Shown here piece after piece: positions 1-9,435 of a DNA stretch of 41,418 bases. The first letter of the stretch is position 1, and every line of letters starts with the position of its first letter. A model generated the notes under the pieces. That model was not told the DNA's origin. It searched no databases and was given only the letters and a program-made list of their open reading frames with translations. This stretch comes from Lachnospiraceae bacterium (GTDB lineage Bacteria; Bacillota; Clostridia; Lachnospirales; Lachnospiraceae): positions 1 through 41,418 of the forward strand of contig JAFPAQ010000171.1 in the NCBI GenBank assembly GCA_017424235.1, written 5' to 3'. The position numbers and the translations under genes are program-made.

Positions 1-32
1 AAGGCATGGTTATGAAAAATGTTGGAATCTGA
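1..32 (+). CDS. C-terminal tail of an upstream gene (partial)
   Basis: A reading frame enters from the left edge and stops at TGA 30-32, ending in the residues GMVMKNVGI. It overlaps the proposed ctpA start by 14 bases, which would fit translational coupling in an operon. Lachnospiraceae ctpA genes often follow ftsE-ftsX and a murein hydrolase activator, so this may be the end of such a gene, but too little is visible to identify it. It may also be no gene at all. Confidence 0.3.
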   Translation, partial: GMVMKNVGI

Positions 33-1272
33 CAATCAAAATAATATGCATAAACAGGAATCTAATAAAAATTACTGGATGGGATTTGTCGCAGGAATAC
101 TTGTGACTGTTGTTTTATCCTGTGCTGCCATGCTGATCGTAATTGGTGTAACTAAAAATAACAGTTTTGTGAAGACAGCCAGGAAATCTCAGGATACGGA
201 GTCAATTACTGATCAGTCTGTTATCAACAAGATGTCGATTGTTGAGAATATAGTCAGAAAGAATTACTGGCAGGATATTGATGAGGAAACGTTGGAGCAG
301 GGTGTATACAGAGGTATTCTCGACTCGTTAGAAGATCCATACAGTGTATATTATACGGCTGAGGAATTGGAAAAACTCAGAGAGGAAACACAGGGAATAT
401 ATTATGGAATCGGAGCATATATAAGTCAGAATACAGATATTGGATATGCACAGATAAGTAAAGTTATCAAGAATACTCCGGCTGAGGAGAGCGGTCTTAT
501 GCAGGATGACATCATTTATAAAGTAAATGATGAGGATATGCAGGGTAAAGACAGTAATTATGTAGTAAGCAGGATAAAGGGCGATGAGCATACCTTTGTA
601 AAGATTACAGTAATACGTGAGAATGAAAAAGATCCAATCGATTTTGATGTAGAGCGCAGAAAAATAGAGACTCCTACTGTTGAATATACTATGTATGAAG
701 ACAACATGGCATATATACAGATATCAGAATTTGATATAGTGACAACCTCACAGTTTGAGAATGCTTATGAGCAGGCTAAGAAGGATGGCATGAAAGGTCT
801 TATTATAGATCTTAGAAGTAATCCGGGCGGAAATCTTTCAACTGTATGTGAGATTGCAAGAATGATTCTTCCTAAAGGGCTTATTGTTTATACCGAAGAC
901 AAGTATGGAAAACGTGAGGAATATACCTGTGATGGAAGTCATCAGATAGATGTACCGTTAGTAGTGCTTACTAATGGACACAGTGCAAGTGCATCTGAAA
1001 TACTTGCGGGAGCAATAAAGGATTACAAGATTGGCAAGCTTGTAGGTACAACTACCTTTGGAAAGGGTATAGTTCAAAGTGTCTTATCTTTGTCCGATGG
1101 TTCGGCTGTCAAGCTTACAGTAAGCTCATATTTTACACCAAACGGAAACAACATTCATGAGATTGGTATTGAGCCTGATGTTGAGGTTGAATTTGATTCA
1201 GAACAATACAAGAACGGAGTAGACAATCAGCTTGAAAGAGGTAAGGAAGTCCTTGCAGGTATGATGAAATAG
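19..1272 (+). CDS. ctpA: Carboxy-terminal processing protease, S41 family
   Basis: Membrane-anchored serine protease of the CtpA/CtpB/Tsp family, which cleaves proteins near their C-terminus outside the membrane. The 417-residue protein has a cytoplasmic tail, one transmembrane segment at about residues 21-44, a PDZ domain at about 125-200 and the S41 peptidase domain after about 220. The motif NGHSASASE places the nucleophile at Ser324. GTTTFGKG gives the general base Lys349, 25 residues later as in E. coli Tsp, so the Ser/Lys dyad is intact. The ATG at 19 has an AAGG 14 bases upstream; Met10 (ATG at 46) is a possible alternative start. The length is normal for the family and a strong terminator follows. 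Substrates cannot be inferred here; relatives act in cell-wall turnover or sporulation signalling. Confidence 0.93.
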   Translation: MLESDNQNNMHKQESNKNYWMGFVAGILVTVVLSCAAMLIVIGVTKNNSFVKTARKSQDTESITDQSVINKMSIVENIVRKNYWQDIDEETLEQGVYRGILDSLEDPYSVYYTAEELEKLREETQGIYYGIGAYISQNTDIGYAQISKVIKNTPAEESGLMQDDIIYKVNDEDMQGKDSNYVVSRIKGDEHTFVKITVIRENEKDPIDFDVERRKIETPTVEYTMYEDNMAYIQISEFDIVTTSQFENAYEQAKKDGMKGLIIDLRSNPGGNLSTVCEIARMILPKGLIVYTEDKYGKREEYTCDGSHQIDVPLVVLTNGHSASASEILAGAIKDYKIGKLVGTTTFGKGIVQSVLSLSDGSAVKLTVSSYFTPNGNNIHEIGIEPDVEVEFDSEQYKNGVDNQLERGKEVLAGMMK

Positions 1273-1282
1273 AAAACATAGT

Positions 1283-1327
1283 AAAAAGTACAAACAAATA
1301 TTCGATATTTGTCTGTACTTTTTTTAT
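1283..1327 (+). terminator. Intrinsic terminator after ctpA
   Basis: Long hairpin with arms AAAAAGTACA plus ACAAATAT and ATATTTGT plus TGTACTTTTT, a tiny TCG loop, one internal mismatch and a run of T on the 3' side. It separates ctpA from uvrB. The A-rich left arm means it could also work on the minus strand, but no minus-strand gene faces it. Confidence 0.9.
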
Positions 1328-1333
1328 TTAGTT

Positions 1334-1342
1334 TGTTATAAT
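1334..1342 (+). promoter_or_regulatory. Extended -10 promoter for uvrB
   Basis: TGTTATAAT is a perfect TATAAT hexamer (1337-1342) with the TGn extension. No good -35 lies at the expected distance, as is common for extended -10 promoters. It sits just after the ctpA terminator and 58 bases before the uvrB ATG. I looked for a LexA/SOS operator (GAAC-type palindrome) beside it and saw none. Confidence 0.65.
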
Positions 1343-1400
1343 GCATCTTAGAAATATGGTAAACGATAACTTGACATCACTATTATGGAGATATGAGGAT

Positions 1401-3389
1401 ATGGAATTCAAATTGCACTCAGAATATGCACCAACCGGCGATCAGCCACAGGCTATAAAAGAGTTGGTAGATGGGTTTAAAGAAGGAAATCAGTTTCAGA
1501 CTTTGTTGGGAGTTACAGGCTCCGGTAAGACATTTACAATGGCAAATATAATAGCTGCGCTTAACAAGCCTACGCTTGTGATTGCGCATAATAAGACCCT
1601 CGCAGGACAGTTGTACTCAGAATTTAAGGAGTTTTTTCCTGAAAATGCAGTTGAGTACTTTGTGTCCTACTATGATTATTATCAGCCTGAGGCATATATA
1701 CCGCAGTCTGATACTTACATTGCAAAGGATTCATCGGTAAACGATGAGATAGATAAGCTCAGACTTTCAGCCACAGCATCACTTACGGAGAGAAGGGATG
1801 TTGTTGTGGTTGCAAGCGTGTCCTGCATATATGGTTTAGGAAGTCCTGACGAATATCAGGGAATGATGCTTTCATTAAGACCCGGAATGACTAAGGACAG
1901 AGATGAGGTAGTACGTGCTCTTATAGAAATGCAGTATGACAGAAATGATATAGATTTGGACCGTGGACGCTTCAGAGTTCATGGGGATGTTGTTGATATC
2001 AATCCTGCGCAGGGCGGAGATTATCTTATAAGAGTGGAGTTTTTTGGTGATGAGATAGACAGGATAGCACAGATAGATGCAGTTACAGGAAAGGTGGTTG
2101 CGGAACTTTCACATACGACAATTTTCCCTGCATCTCATTATGTTGTTGCTCCTGAAAAAATTGCAAAAGCATGTGAGAAAATCGAAGAAGAGATGAAGGA
2201 AAGGGTAAAGTTCTTTAAGAGTGAGGATAAACTTTTAGAGGCCCAGAGAATTTCTGAAAGAACCAACTTTGATATTGAGATGTTACGAGAGACTGGTTTT
2301 TGTTCAGGAATAGAGAATTATTCAAGACACTTGAATGATACAAAAGAAGGTGAACCGCCATATTGTTTATTGGATTTCTTTACAGATGATTTCCTTATTA
2401 TAGTAGATGAGTCTCATATGACCATACCTCAGATACGTGGCATGTATGCAGGAGACCGTTCAAGAAAAAATACTCTTGTTGATTATGGTTTCAGGCTTCC
2501 TTCTGCACTTGATAACAGACCATTACAGTTTGATGAATTTGAACAGAAAATAGACCAGATGCTCTTTGTTTCAGCTACTCCCAATGTATATGAGCAGGAG
2601 CATGAGCTCTTAAGGGCAGAACAGATTATAAGACCTACAGGACTTCTGGATCCCGAGATAGAGATACATCCTGTAGAGGGGCAGGTAGATGATCTCATTT
2701 CGAGAATAAATGAAGAGACAGCTAAGCATAATAAGGTATTGGTAACAACTCTTACCAAAAGAATGGCTGAAGATCTTACCAAGTATATGGCTGATGTGGG
2801 GATAAGAGTAAAATATCTTCATTCGGATATAGATACTCTTGAGAGAGCAGAGATAATAAGAGATATGCGACTTGATGTCTTTGATGTGCTTGTCGGTATC
2901 AACCTTTTGAGAGAGGGACTTGATATACCTGAGATATCACTTGTTGCCATACTTGATGCGGACAAGGAGGGCTTCCTTCGTTCAGCTACTTCACTTATTC
3001 AGACAGTAGGACGAGCTGCGCGTAATGCGCAGGGGCATGTTATCATGTATGCTGACAACATTACTGATTCTATGAGAGTGACTCTTGATGAAACAGCAAG
3101 AAGACGTGCCATACAGCAAAAGTATAATGAAGAGCATGGTATCACTCCACAGACTATCAAAAAAGCAGTGCGTGATCTTATAAGTATTTCAAAGGCGGTA
3201 GCAAAGGAAGAGCAGAGCTTTGAAAAAGATCCTGAATCAATGAATGAAAAGGAACTTAAAAAGCTTATACAGACTGTTGAGAAGAATATGCGCAAAGCGG
3301 CAGCAGATCTTAACTTCGAGGCTGCGATGGAGCTTCGCGACAAGATGACAGAATTAAAACAAATTTTAAATGAACTTGAAAAAAAATAA
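1401..3389 (+). CDS. uvrB: Excinuclease ABC subunit B (UvrB)
   Basis: Damage-verifying helicase-like subunit of the UvrABC nucleotide excision repair complex; it receives damaged DNA from UvrA and recruits UvrC. The start used is ATG 1401 ([19 protein letters not shown]), the family's usual N-terminus, with GGAG 10 bases upstream. The frame stays open 20 codons further upstream, but those codons overlap the promoter. Walker A is GVTGSGKT (about residues 38-45). The beta-hairpin region follows with [12 protein letters not shown]. The DEAD-like box is DESH, helicase motif VI is QTVGRAARN, and the C-terminal UVR domain (about 620-658) is the UvrC-binding coiled coil. At 662 residues it is full length. 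uvrA follows 94 bases later. Confidence 0.97.
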   Translation: MEFKLHSEYAPTGDQPQAIKELVDGFKEGNQFQTLLGVTGSGKTFTMANIIAALNKPTLVIAHNKTLAGQLYSEFKEFFPENAVEYFVSYYDYYQPEAYIPQSDTYIAKDSSVNDEIDKLRLSATASLTERRDVVVVASVSCIYGLGSPDEYQGMMLSLRPGMTKDRDEVVRALIEMQYDRNDIDLDRGRFRVHGDVVDINPAQGGDYLIRVEFFGDEIDRIAQIDAVTGKVVAELSHTTIFPASHYVVAPEKIAKACEKIEEEMKERVKFFKSEDKLLEAQRISERTNFDIEMLRETGFCSGIENYSRHLNDTKEGEPPYCLLDFFTDDFLIIVDESHMTIPQIRGMYAGDRSRKNTLVDYGFRLPSALDNRPLQFDEFEQKIDQMLFVSATPNVYEQEHELLRAEQIIRPTGLLDPEIEIHPVEGQVDDLISRINEETAKHNKVLVTTLTKRMAEDLTKYMADVGIRVKYLHSDIDTLERAEIIRDMRLDVFDVLVGINLLREGLDIPEISLVAILDADKEGFLRSATSLIQTVGRAARNAQGHVIMYADNITDSMRVTLDETARRRAIQQKYNEEHGITPQTIKKAVRDLISISKAVAKEEQSFEKDPESMNEKELKKLIQTVEKNMRKAAADLNFEAAMELRDKMTELKQILNELEKK

Positions 3390-3398
3390 GAGTTGTGT

Positions 3399-3436
3399 TC
3401 GTAACTAAGAGGGTACTGAATAGTTACGATTATTTT
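3399..3436 (+). repeat. Hairpin element ending TAGTTACGAT (copy 1)
   Basis: Perfect 9-bp inverted repeat, TCGTAACTA (3399-3407) and TAGTTACGA (3421-3429), with a 13-nt loop and a short T-rich tail. It lies in the uvrB-uvrA gap and could be a weak terminator. Thirteen bases of it, GAATAGTTACGAT, recur exactly at 24710-24722, also directly after a stop codon and within a hairpin. Confidence 0.5.
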
Positions 3437-3483
3437 AATCACTTGATGTACCAAAAATCAAAGAAAGGCATGGTCAGTGTAAT

Positions 3484-6348
3484 ATGAATGCACAAGAGTT
3501 AAAGATGCTCCCGAAAAGTGAACTTATAAGAATCCGTGGAGCAAATGAGCATAATTTAAAAAATATCAGTCTTGATATACCAAGAAATAAATTTGTAGTA
3601 CTTACAGGACTTTCAGGCTCCGGTAAGTCATCACTTGCATTTGACACTATATATGCAGAGGGGCAGCGCAGATATATGGAGTCGCTGTCTTCATATGCAA
3701 GAATGTTTCTGGGGCAGATGGAAAAGCCGAATGTGGAGAGTATAGATGGATTGTCACCGGCTATTTCGATTGACCAGAAATCCACAAACCGAAATCCACG
3801 TTCCACAGTTGGAACTGTTACGGAGGTATATGACTACTTCAGACTTTTATATGCAAGAATAGGTATACCGCATTGTCCTAACTGTGGCAGGGAGATAAAG
3901 AAGCAGACTGTAGACCAGATGGTAGACCAGATAATGGGACTTGAAGCAGGAACCAAGATACAGCTTCTGGCACCTGTAGTAAGAGGACGAAAAGGTGAGC
4001 ATGTCAAGGTGCTTGACAGAGCCAAGAAATCAGGTTATGTACGTGTCCGTATAGATGGGATAATGTATGACCTTTCTGAAGATATAAAGCTTGATAAAAA
4101 TATAAAACATAATATAGAGATAGTAGTTGACCGTCTGGTGGTGAAGGAAGGTATAACAGGACGACTTACAGATTCTATCGAAAATGTACTTAAGCTTGCA
4201 GATGGTCTTATGATAGTAGATGTCATAGGAGGAGAGCCTGTTAATTTTTCAGACAGCTTTTCATGTCCAGACTGTAATATAAGTATTGATGAGGTTGAGC
4301 CAAGAAGCTTTTCATTTAACAATCCTTTTGGTGCATGCCCTGAATGTGTGGGACTTGGATACAAAATGGAATTTGACATAGACCTTATGATACCGGATAA
4401 GAGCCTTAGCATTAATGAGGGAGCCATTGTCGTTATGGGCTGGCAGTCATGTACAGACAAGGGAAGCTTTACAAATGCGATATTACAGGCTTTAAGTCAG
4501 TCATATGATTTTTCACTGGACACTCCTATAGAGCAGCTTTCGGAGGAAGGATATGATGTCCTTGTAAACGGAACAAAGGGAAAAGAAGTCACAGTACATT
4601 ATAAAGGACAGCGCGGTGAAGGCACATATGCTGTAGCTTTTGAAGGCCTTGTAAAAAATGTAGAGCGCAAATATAAGGAAACATTTTCGGAATCAAGCAA
4701 ACAGGAATATGAATCATATATGCGTATCATACCATGTAAGGAATGTGGTGGCAGACGACTTAAAAAGAGTTCGCTGGCAGTGACTGTGTGTGATAAAAAT
4801 ATTTATGAGATAACATCAATGTCAGTATCTGACCTTTACAAATTCCTTGATACAATGGAGCTTACACAACAGCAGCAGTTTATTGGCAAGCGTGTTTTAA
4901 AGGAGATAAAAGCCAGAGTAGGATTCCTTGAGGGAGTAGGACTTGGATACTTAAGTATGTCACGTGGCACAGCGTCTTTATCAGGTGGAGAGGCTCAGCG
5001 AATAAGGCTTGCAACGCAGATTGGCTCCGGTCTTGTGGGTGTCTGCTATATACTTGATGAGCCAAGTATCGGGCTTCATCAGAGAGACAATGACAAGCTT
5101 TTGAATGCACTTAATAATCTCAAGGATTTAGGTAATACCCTGCTTGTAGTAGAACATGATGAAGATACCATGTTTGCAGCGGATCATATTGTGGATATCG
5201 GTCCGGGAGCCGGCGAGCATGGTGGAGAAGTAATAGCACAAGGTACTGCGCAGGAGATAATGCAGATAGAGGAATCTGTTACAGGACAGTATTTAAGTGG
5301 CAAAAAATTTATTCCTGTACCTGATACAAGAAGAAAACCTGCAGGATGGCTTACTGTAAAAGGTGCTAAGGAAAATAATCTTAAAAATATAGATGTCAAA
5401 TTCCCATTAGGAGTGTTTACCTGTGTAACAGGTGTATCGGGCTCAGGAAAATCTTCGCTTGTAAATGAAATATTATATAAATATCTTGCAAAAAAGCTAA
5501 ACAGAGCGCGAACGATCCCGGGAAAATTTGATTCAATTGAAGGAATAGAAGCACTTGATAAGGTCATAAATATAGACCAGTCCCCTATTGGAAGGACACC
5601 ACGTTCAAATCCTGCAACATACACAGGCGTATTTGACCAGATAAGAGACCTTTTTGCTGCAACAGTTGATGCAAAGACAAAGGGCTATACCAAGGGCAGA
5701 TTCAGCTTCAACGTAAAGGGCGGACGCTGTGAGGCATGTGGCGGAGATGGTATTGTAAAGATTGAGATGCATTTCCTGCCGGATGTATATGCACCCTGTG
5801 AGGTGTGTCAGGGAAAGAGATATAATAGAGAGACTCTTGATGTCAAATATAAGGGAAAAAATATATTTGATGTTCTTGATATGACCGTTGAGGAGGCTCT
5901 GGAATTTTTTGATGCAGTTCCTTCTATAAAGAGAAAGATAGAGACCCTGCACGATGTAGGACTTTCGTATATTAAGCTTGGTCAGCCGTCGACCACATTA
6001 TCAGGCGGAGAAGCACAGCGTATAAAGCTGGCAACAGAGCTTAGCCGCAGAAGCACAGGAAAAACCATATATATTCTTGACGAGCCTACCACAGGACTTC
6101 ATTTTGCAGATGTCCACAAGCTTGTGGAGATACTTCAAAGGCTTGCAGAAGGTGGTAATACAGTTGTGGTTATTGAGCATAATCTGGATGTGATAAAGAC
6201 AGCTGATTATATTATAGATATAGGTCCTGAAGGTGGAGATGGAGGCGGAACTGTTATTGCCGAGGGAACACCTGAGGAAATAACAAAGATCAGGAAGTCA
6301 TATACAGGAGCTTATGTTAAGAGAATGCTGGAGAAGGCAAAAAAATAA
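3484..6348 (+). CDS. uvrA: Excinuclease ABC subunit A (UvrA)
   Basis: ABC-type ATPase that finds DNA lesions as a dimer and loads UvrB. It is 954 residues, full length, with two ABC modules. The first P-loop is GLSGSGKSS at residues 42-50 and the first signature is LSGGEAQR. The second P-loop is GVSGSGKSS near residue 650 with its own LSGGEAQR. Zinc-binding cysteine pairs are visible at 131/134 (CPNC), 261/264 (CPDC), 285/288 (CPEC) and in the second half (CEAC, CEVC). The first residues ([13 protein letters not shown]) are slightly longer than usual before [14 protein letters not shown], and the AAAGG at about 3465-3469 is 15 bases from the ATG. Met8 (ATG 3505) is therefore possible. Confidence 0.97.
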   Translation: MNAQELKMLPKSELIRIRGANEHNLKNISLDIPRNKFVVLTGLSGSGKSSLAFDTIYAEGQRRYMESLSSYARMFLGQMEKPNVESIDGLSPAISIDQKSTNRNPRSTVGTVTEVYDYFRLLYARIGIPHCPNCGREIKKQTVDQMVDQIMGLEAGTKIQLLAPVVRGRKGEHVKVLDRAKKSGYVRVRIDGIMYDLSEDIKLDKNIKHNIEIVVDRLVVKEGITGRLTDSIENVLKLADGLMIVDVIGGEPVNFSDSFSCPDCNISIDEVEPRSFSFNNPFGACPECVGLGYKMEFDIDLMIPDKSLSINEGAIVVMGWQSCTDKGSFTNAILQALSQSYDFSLDTPIEQLSEEGYDVLVNGTKGKEVTVHYKGQRGEGTYAVAFEGLVKNVERKYKETFSESSKQEYESYMRIIPCKECGGRRLKKSSLAVTVCDKNIYEITSMSVSDLYKFLDTMELTQQQQFIGKRVLKEIKARVGFLEGVGLGYLSMSRGTASLSGGEAQRIRLATQIGSGLVGVCYILDEPSIGLHQRDNDKLLNALNNLKDLGNTLLVVEHDEDTMFAADHIVDIGPGAGEHGGEVIAQGTAQEIMQIEESVTGQYLSGKKFIPVPDTRRKPAGWLTVKGAKENNLKNIDVKFPLGVFTCVTGVSGSGKSSLVNEILYKYLAKKLNRARTIPGKFDSIEGIEALDKVINIDQSPIGRTPRSNPATYTGVFDQIRDLFAATVDAKTKGYTKGRFSFNVKGGRCEACGGDGIVKIEMHFLPDVYAPCEVCQGKRYNRETLDVKYKGKNIFDVLDMTVEEALEFFDAVPSIKRKIETLHDVGLSYIKLGQPSTTLSGGEAQRIKLATELSRRSTGKTIYILDEPTTGLHFADVHKLVEILQRLAEGGNTVVVIEHNLDVIKTADYIIDIGPEGGDGGGTVIAEGTPEEITKIRKSYTGAYVKRMLEKAKK

Positions 6349-6441
6349 TAGTGCACAAACAGTAATTTTGTTTTGATATATTTCACAAAATATTCTGTTA
6401 ATTTATATATTTACAAACAATAAAATGGATTATATAATAGA

Positions 6442-6483
6442 TTTACATAATACTTTAGAAAAATATATAAAGTATTATGTAAA
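6442..6483. repeat. Perfect 16-bp inverted repeat in the uvrA-mreB spacer
   Basis: Arms TTTACATAATACTTTA (6442-6457) and TAAAGTATTATGTAAA (6468-6483) are perfectly complementary, with a 10-nt loop. No T-run follows on either strand, so it is not a standard terminator. The right arm carries the -35 of the sigma-28-like promoter described next, which makes an operator role plausible. The rest of the 353-base spacer (6349-6701) holds a CTGTATACAG palindrome (6519-6528), an imperfect hairpin (6528-6565), a sigma-A promoter and a leader repeat. I see no gene there. Confidence 0.6.
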
Positions 6484-6495
6484 ATTAACCGATAT
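6468..6495 (+). promoter_or_regulatory. Candidate sigma-28 (SigD/FliA) promoter
   Basis: TAAAGTAT (6468-6475) followed 12 bases later by ACCGATAT (6488-6495) resembles the flagellar sigma-28 consensus TAAAGTTT-N11-GCCGATAA / TAAA-N15-GCCGATAT. Seven of eight bases match in each half, with one extra spacer base. Three flagellar rod genes downstream fit this assignment. The -35 lies inside the 16-bp palindrome. Sequence inference only. Confidence 0.45.
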
Positions 6496-6527
6496 AACAA
6501 TCAGATGGCGATTGGTTACTGTATACA

Positions 6528-6565
6528 GGGTTTTATATGATGTATTTAAAAAAAATACAAAACCC
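6528..6565. other. Imperfect hairpin just upstream of the mreB promoter
   Basis: GGGTTT pairs with AAACCC, and inside it TGTATTT pairs with AAATACA, with a seven-base bulge on the left side. It ends four bases before the -35 of the sigma-A promoter. No T-run follows, so a terminator role is doubtful; an operator or a chance fold are the alternatives. Confidence 0.35.
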
Positions 6566-6568
6566 CCT

Positions 6569-6596
6569 TTGAAAAATGTATAAATTAGGTTATAAT
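6569..6596 (+). promoter_or_regulatory. Sigma-A promoter for mreB-flgF-flgG
   Basis: TTGAAA (6569-6574), a 16-base spacer and a perfect TATAAT (6591-6596). This would give a leader of roughly 100 bases before the mreB ATG. Confidence 0.75.
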
Positions 6597-6611
6597 GGCT
6601 TAGAATATGAC

Positions 6612-6660
6612 CATTTTGTTAGTTGTAAAATAGTATGAAATTAAGAACAAAATGTAGTTT
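6612..6660 (+). promoter_or_regulatory. Inverted repeat plus T-run in the mreB leader
   Basis: CATTTTGTT (6612-6620) and AACAAAATG (6646-6654) are exact complements with a 25-base loop. Three bases later a run of T begins. This resembles a weak, AT-rich attenuator in the 5' leader. No binding site or alternative antiterminator pairing is evident, so function is uncertain. Confidence 0.3.
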
Positions 6661-6701
6661 TTTAACTGATACATTATTTTATAGAAAGGGGCACATAAGC
6701 C

Positions 6702-7700
6702 ATGCAGTACACAGATATTGGAATCGATCTTGGAACAGCGAGTATACTCGTTTATATCAGAGGTAAGGGAGTAGTGCTGAAGGAGCCTTCAGTAGTTGCT
6801 TTTGATAAAGATACAGAGAAGATAAAAGCCATCGGAGAAGATGCAAGACTTATGCTTGGTAGAACACCTGGAAACATTGTAGCAGTAAGACCACTCAGAC
6901 AGGGTGTTATTTCTGATTATAAGGTTACAGAGCAGATGATGAAGCATTTCATTCAGAAAGCACTCGGTAAGAGAACATTCCGTAAACCTATTATTGCTGT
7001 TTGTGTACCAAGTGGTGTAACTGAGGTAGAAAAGAAAGCAGTTGAGGATGCAACATATCAGGCAGGCGCAAGAGATGTGAAGATTATAGAAGAGCCTATT
7101 GCAGCAGCAATCGGTGCAGGAATTGATATAGCAAAACCATGTGGAAACATGATTGTTGATATTGGTGGTGGTACATCAGATATTGCTGTTATATCTCTTG
7201 GTGGTACAGTTGTAAGTGCATCTATTAAAATCGCGGGCGATGATTTTGATGAAGCAATCGTTCGTTACATGAGAAAGAAACATAATCTTCTTATAGGTGA
7301 AAGAACAGCAGAAGATATTAAGATCAAAATTGGATCAGCATTTAAGAGAGCAGAAGTAGATTATATGGATGTCAGAGGACGAAATCTTGTGACAGGACTT
7401 CCTAAGACTATCAGAGTTTCTTCAGAGGAAACAGAAGAGGCGCTTAAAGAGGCAACCGCTCAGATCGTGGATACAATACACAGCGTATTGGAGAAGACTC
7501 CGCCTGAGCTTGCAGCCGATATTGCAGACAGAGGTATAGTGCTTACAGGAGGCGGAAGTCTTTTAAGAGGACTTGAAGACCTTATTGAGTCACGCACAGG
7601 TATCAATACAATGACAGCCGAGGACCCAATGACAGCAGTAGCAATTGGTACCGGTAAGTATGTTGAGTTTTTGGCAGGCAACAGAGACGATTTACTTTAA
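6702..7700 (+). CDS. mreB: MreB/Mbl rod-shape actin homologue
   Basis: Bacterial actin that forms membrane-bound filaments and guides lateral cell-wall synthesis. At 332 residues it has the usual length. Visible actin-fold motifs are the phosphate-1 loop near the N-terminus (DIGIDLGTASILVY), the phosphate-2 loop VDIGGGTSDIAVISLGG (about 153-169) and the adenosine motif GIVLTGGGSLLRG near 280. It is the first gene of a run with flgF and flgG, the same order as B. subtilis mbl-flhO-flhP, so this copy most likely corresponds to Mbl rather than the mreBCD-operon MreB. The AGAAAGGGG ribosome site lies 10 bases before the ATG. A sigma-A and a possible sigma-28 promoter lie upstream, which suggests shared control of shape and motility genes. 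Confidence 0.93.
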   Translation: MQYTDIGIDLGTASILVYIRGKGVVLKEPSVVAFDKDTEKIKAIGEDARLMLGRTPGNIVAVRPLRQGVISDYKVTEQMMKHFIQKALGKRTFRKPIIAVCVPSGVTEVEKKAVEDATYQAGARDVKIIEEPIAAAIGAGIDIAKPCGNMIVDIGGGTSDIAVISLGGTVVSASIKIAGDDFDEAIVRYMRKKHNLLIGERTAEDIKIKIGSAFKRAEVDYMDVRGRNLVTGLPKTIRVSSEETEEALKEATAQIVDTIHSVLEKTPPELAADIADRGIVLTGGGSLLRGLEDLIESRTGINTMTAEDPMTAVAIGTGKYVEFLAGNRDDLL

Positions 7701-7749
7701 ATTCAATTAAAAGCTCCTGATCCGATTTTAGGGGAATTAGGAGGAATAT

Positions 7750-8544
7750 ATGCTTAGAGGTCTTTATACAGCCTATACTGGTATGCTCAATGAACAGTAT
7801 AGAATGGATATTATGTCTAATAATCTGGCTAATGCGGATACAGTAGGATTCAAAAAAGAAGGTTCTACAAGCATTGCCTACAAAGATGTAATGGCAGTTA
7901 AAATCAAGGATACATCAGAAAATCCAAATACGCCTAAAAAATTAGGAGGAATGAGTCTTGGAGTAAAGATAGGTCAGACATATACTGATTTTTCACAGGG
8001 TTCATTAAGAGATACAGGAAATACTTATGATATTGCACTTGCAGGGGATGGTTTCCTGAATATTGAGTTTACCAATAAGGCAGGGGAGACTTCTACTAAA
8101 TATACAAGAGATGGAGGACTGACACTTACTAAGGAGGGCTATCTCGTAACCAAAGATGGTGATTTTGTTTTAGGTGAGGATTCTAGTGGCAATCCACAAA
8201 AGATTCAGTTATCCACAACAGCGGGCTCAACCGTTTTTGACAGAGATGGAAATATCTATCAGGACGATAAGCTTGTGGCAAAGCTTAAAATAACACAGTT
8301 TGAGAATACTGATTATCTGACTCATTATGGAGAAACCATGTGGGACGCAAAGGAAGGGGCTGTTGCAAATGATGCAGCAGATGCACAGGTGCGTCAGGGT
8401 TATCTTGAAATGTCAAACACTTCAGTTGTAAAAGAAATGGTTAATATGATTTCTATTTCAAGACAGTATGAAGCAAACCAGAAAATGATAACTACATTTG
8501 ATGATACGATTGATAAATCCGTTAATCAGGTAGGAAGAGTGTAG
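7750..8544 (+). CDS. flgF: Flagellar rod protein, FlgF/FlgG family (FlhO-like)
   Basis: Structural subunit of the flagellar rod, exported through the flagellar type III apparatus. The protein (264 residues) begins with the flagellar rod N-terminal motif (LRGLYTAYTGMLNEQYRMD, then SNNLANADTVGFKKE). It has a central variable region and ends with the C-terminal helix (QGYLEMSNTSVVKEMVNMI, then SRQYEANQKMI). By position after mbl it corresponds to B. subtilis FlhO. The ribosome site TTAGGAGG (7737-7744) is strong. A CTCCT at 7714-7718 in the short spacer could pair with its AGGAG, a possible translational brake. Confidence 0.9.
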   Translation: MLRGLYTAYTGMLNEQYRMDIMSNNLANADTVGFKKEGSTSIAYKDVMAVKIKDTSENPNTPKKLGGMSLGVKIGQTYTDFSQGSLRDTGNTYDIALAGDGFLNIEFTNKAGETSTKYTRDGGLTLTKEGYLVTKDGDFVLGEDSSGNPQKIQLSTTAGSTVFDRDGNIYQDDKLVAKLKITQFENTDYLTHYGETMWDAKEGAVANDAADAQVRQGYLEMSNTSVVKEMVNMISISRQYEANQKMITTFDDTIDKSVNQVGRV

Positions 8545-8606
8545 GGAATAAACAACAGACAATGATTATTTTTTGAGAGTCTTTTTTGACAGATGAGGGG
8601 GAAAAT

Positions 8607-9419
8607 ATGGTAAGATCACTGTGGACAGGTGCAACAGGAATGATTGCACAGCAATTAAACGTAGACAATATTTCTAATAACCTTGCGAATGTAAACACAA
8701 CAGGTTACAAGACAGAGGTTATGGAATTTAAATCTTTATTATATCAGACAATACAGACTAAGACTACTACTGCCAATGGCGAGAATAAGCCTATTGGTGC
8801 GGAAGTGGGACTTGGTACAAGAAATTCATCGATTACATCAATATTTACACAGGGTTCTCTTTTGGAGACTCCCGGACCAACCAATTTTGCAATAGATGGA
8901 AATGGCTTCTTTGGTGTACGTGCAGCGGATGGTTCAATACACTATACCAGAAATGGTAATCTTACATTTGCTATTGCAGGAGATGGTATGATGCTTACTA
9001 CTACTGATGGACTTCCAATCCTTAGTTCAACAGGAGAACCTATCACGGTGAGTAGTGATATAGTAGTCAGCAAGATTACAGTTCAGGATGGTACTTTGTA
9101 TTACCCAAATGAGAACAATATTCCTACAAGTATGGGCATAAAAATAGGAATGTGGCAGTTTAACAATCCCGCAGGACTAAAGAAGGATGGAGACAGTCTT
9201 TTCTCAGTTACAGAGGCCAGTGGTGCAGCGATGAATGAAGCAGAAAATACTAATTTGAAGAAAAGTAAACTTATTCAGGGTTACTTAGAGGGTTCAAACG
9301 TTCAGATAGCAGACGAAATGGTAAATCTTATTGTTGCTCAGAGAGCATATGAGATGAATTCCAAAGTAATCACTACCTCAGATGAGATGCTTCAGCAGGC
9401 TAATCAGTTGAAGAGATAG
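8607..9419 (+). CDS. flgG: Flagellar distal rod protein, FlgG family (FlhP-like)
   Basis: Second rod subunit, 270 residues, paralogous to the gene before it. The start chosen is ATG 8607 (MVRSLWTGATGM), five bases after GAGGGGG; the frame stays open a little further upstream but without a better site. The N-terminal rod motif carries NISNNLANVNTTGYKTE. The core has GNGFFGVRAADGSIHYTRNG. The C-terminus has QGYLEGSNVQIADEMVNLI followed by AQRAYEMNSKVI, closer to classical FlgG than the upstream paralogue. It lies 62 bases after flgF and 16 bases before flgJ, so the genes form one transcript. Deciding which paralogue is proximal or distal rod would need structural comparison. Confidence 0.92.
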   Translation: MVRSLWTGATGMIAQQLNVDNISNNLANVNTTGYKTEVMEFKSLLYQTIQTKTTTANGENKPIGAEVGLGTRNSSITSIFTQGSLLETPGPTNFAIDGNGFFGVRAADGSIHYTRNGNLTFAIAGDGMMLTTTDGLPILSSTGEPITVSSDIVVSKITVQDGTLYYPNENNIPTSMGIKIGMWQFNNPAGLKKDGDSLFSVTEASGAAMNEAENTNLKKSKLIQGYLEGSNVQIADEMVNLIVAQRAYEMNSKVITTSDEMLQQANQLKR

Positions 9420-9435
9420 TTAGGGGGTAAGAGCT

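Noticed and set aside
2483..3454. Long minus-strand open frames under uvrB
   Set aside because: They lie fully or mostly under a clear UvrB gene, have low-complexity Ser/Ile-rich translations and no ribosome site; they are shadows of its codon usage.
4035..5952. Several minus-strand open frames of 76-146 codons under uvrA
   Set aside because: Opposite to a well-conserved UvrA with two complete ABC modules; no family motif is seen in any of them.
6349..6701. Possible small gene or riboswitch in the uvrA-mreB spacer
   Set aside because: No frame with a ribosome site was seen and the folds do not match any riboswitch class I know; inverted repeats and promoters explain the space better.
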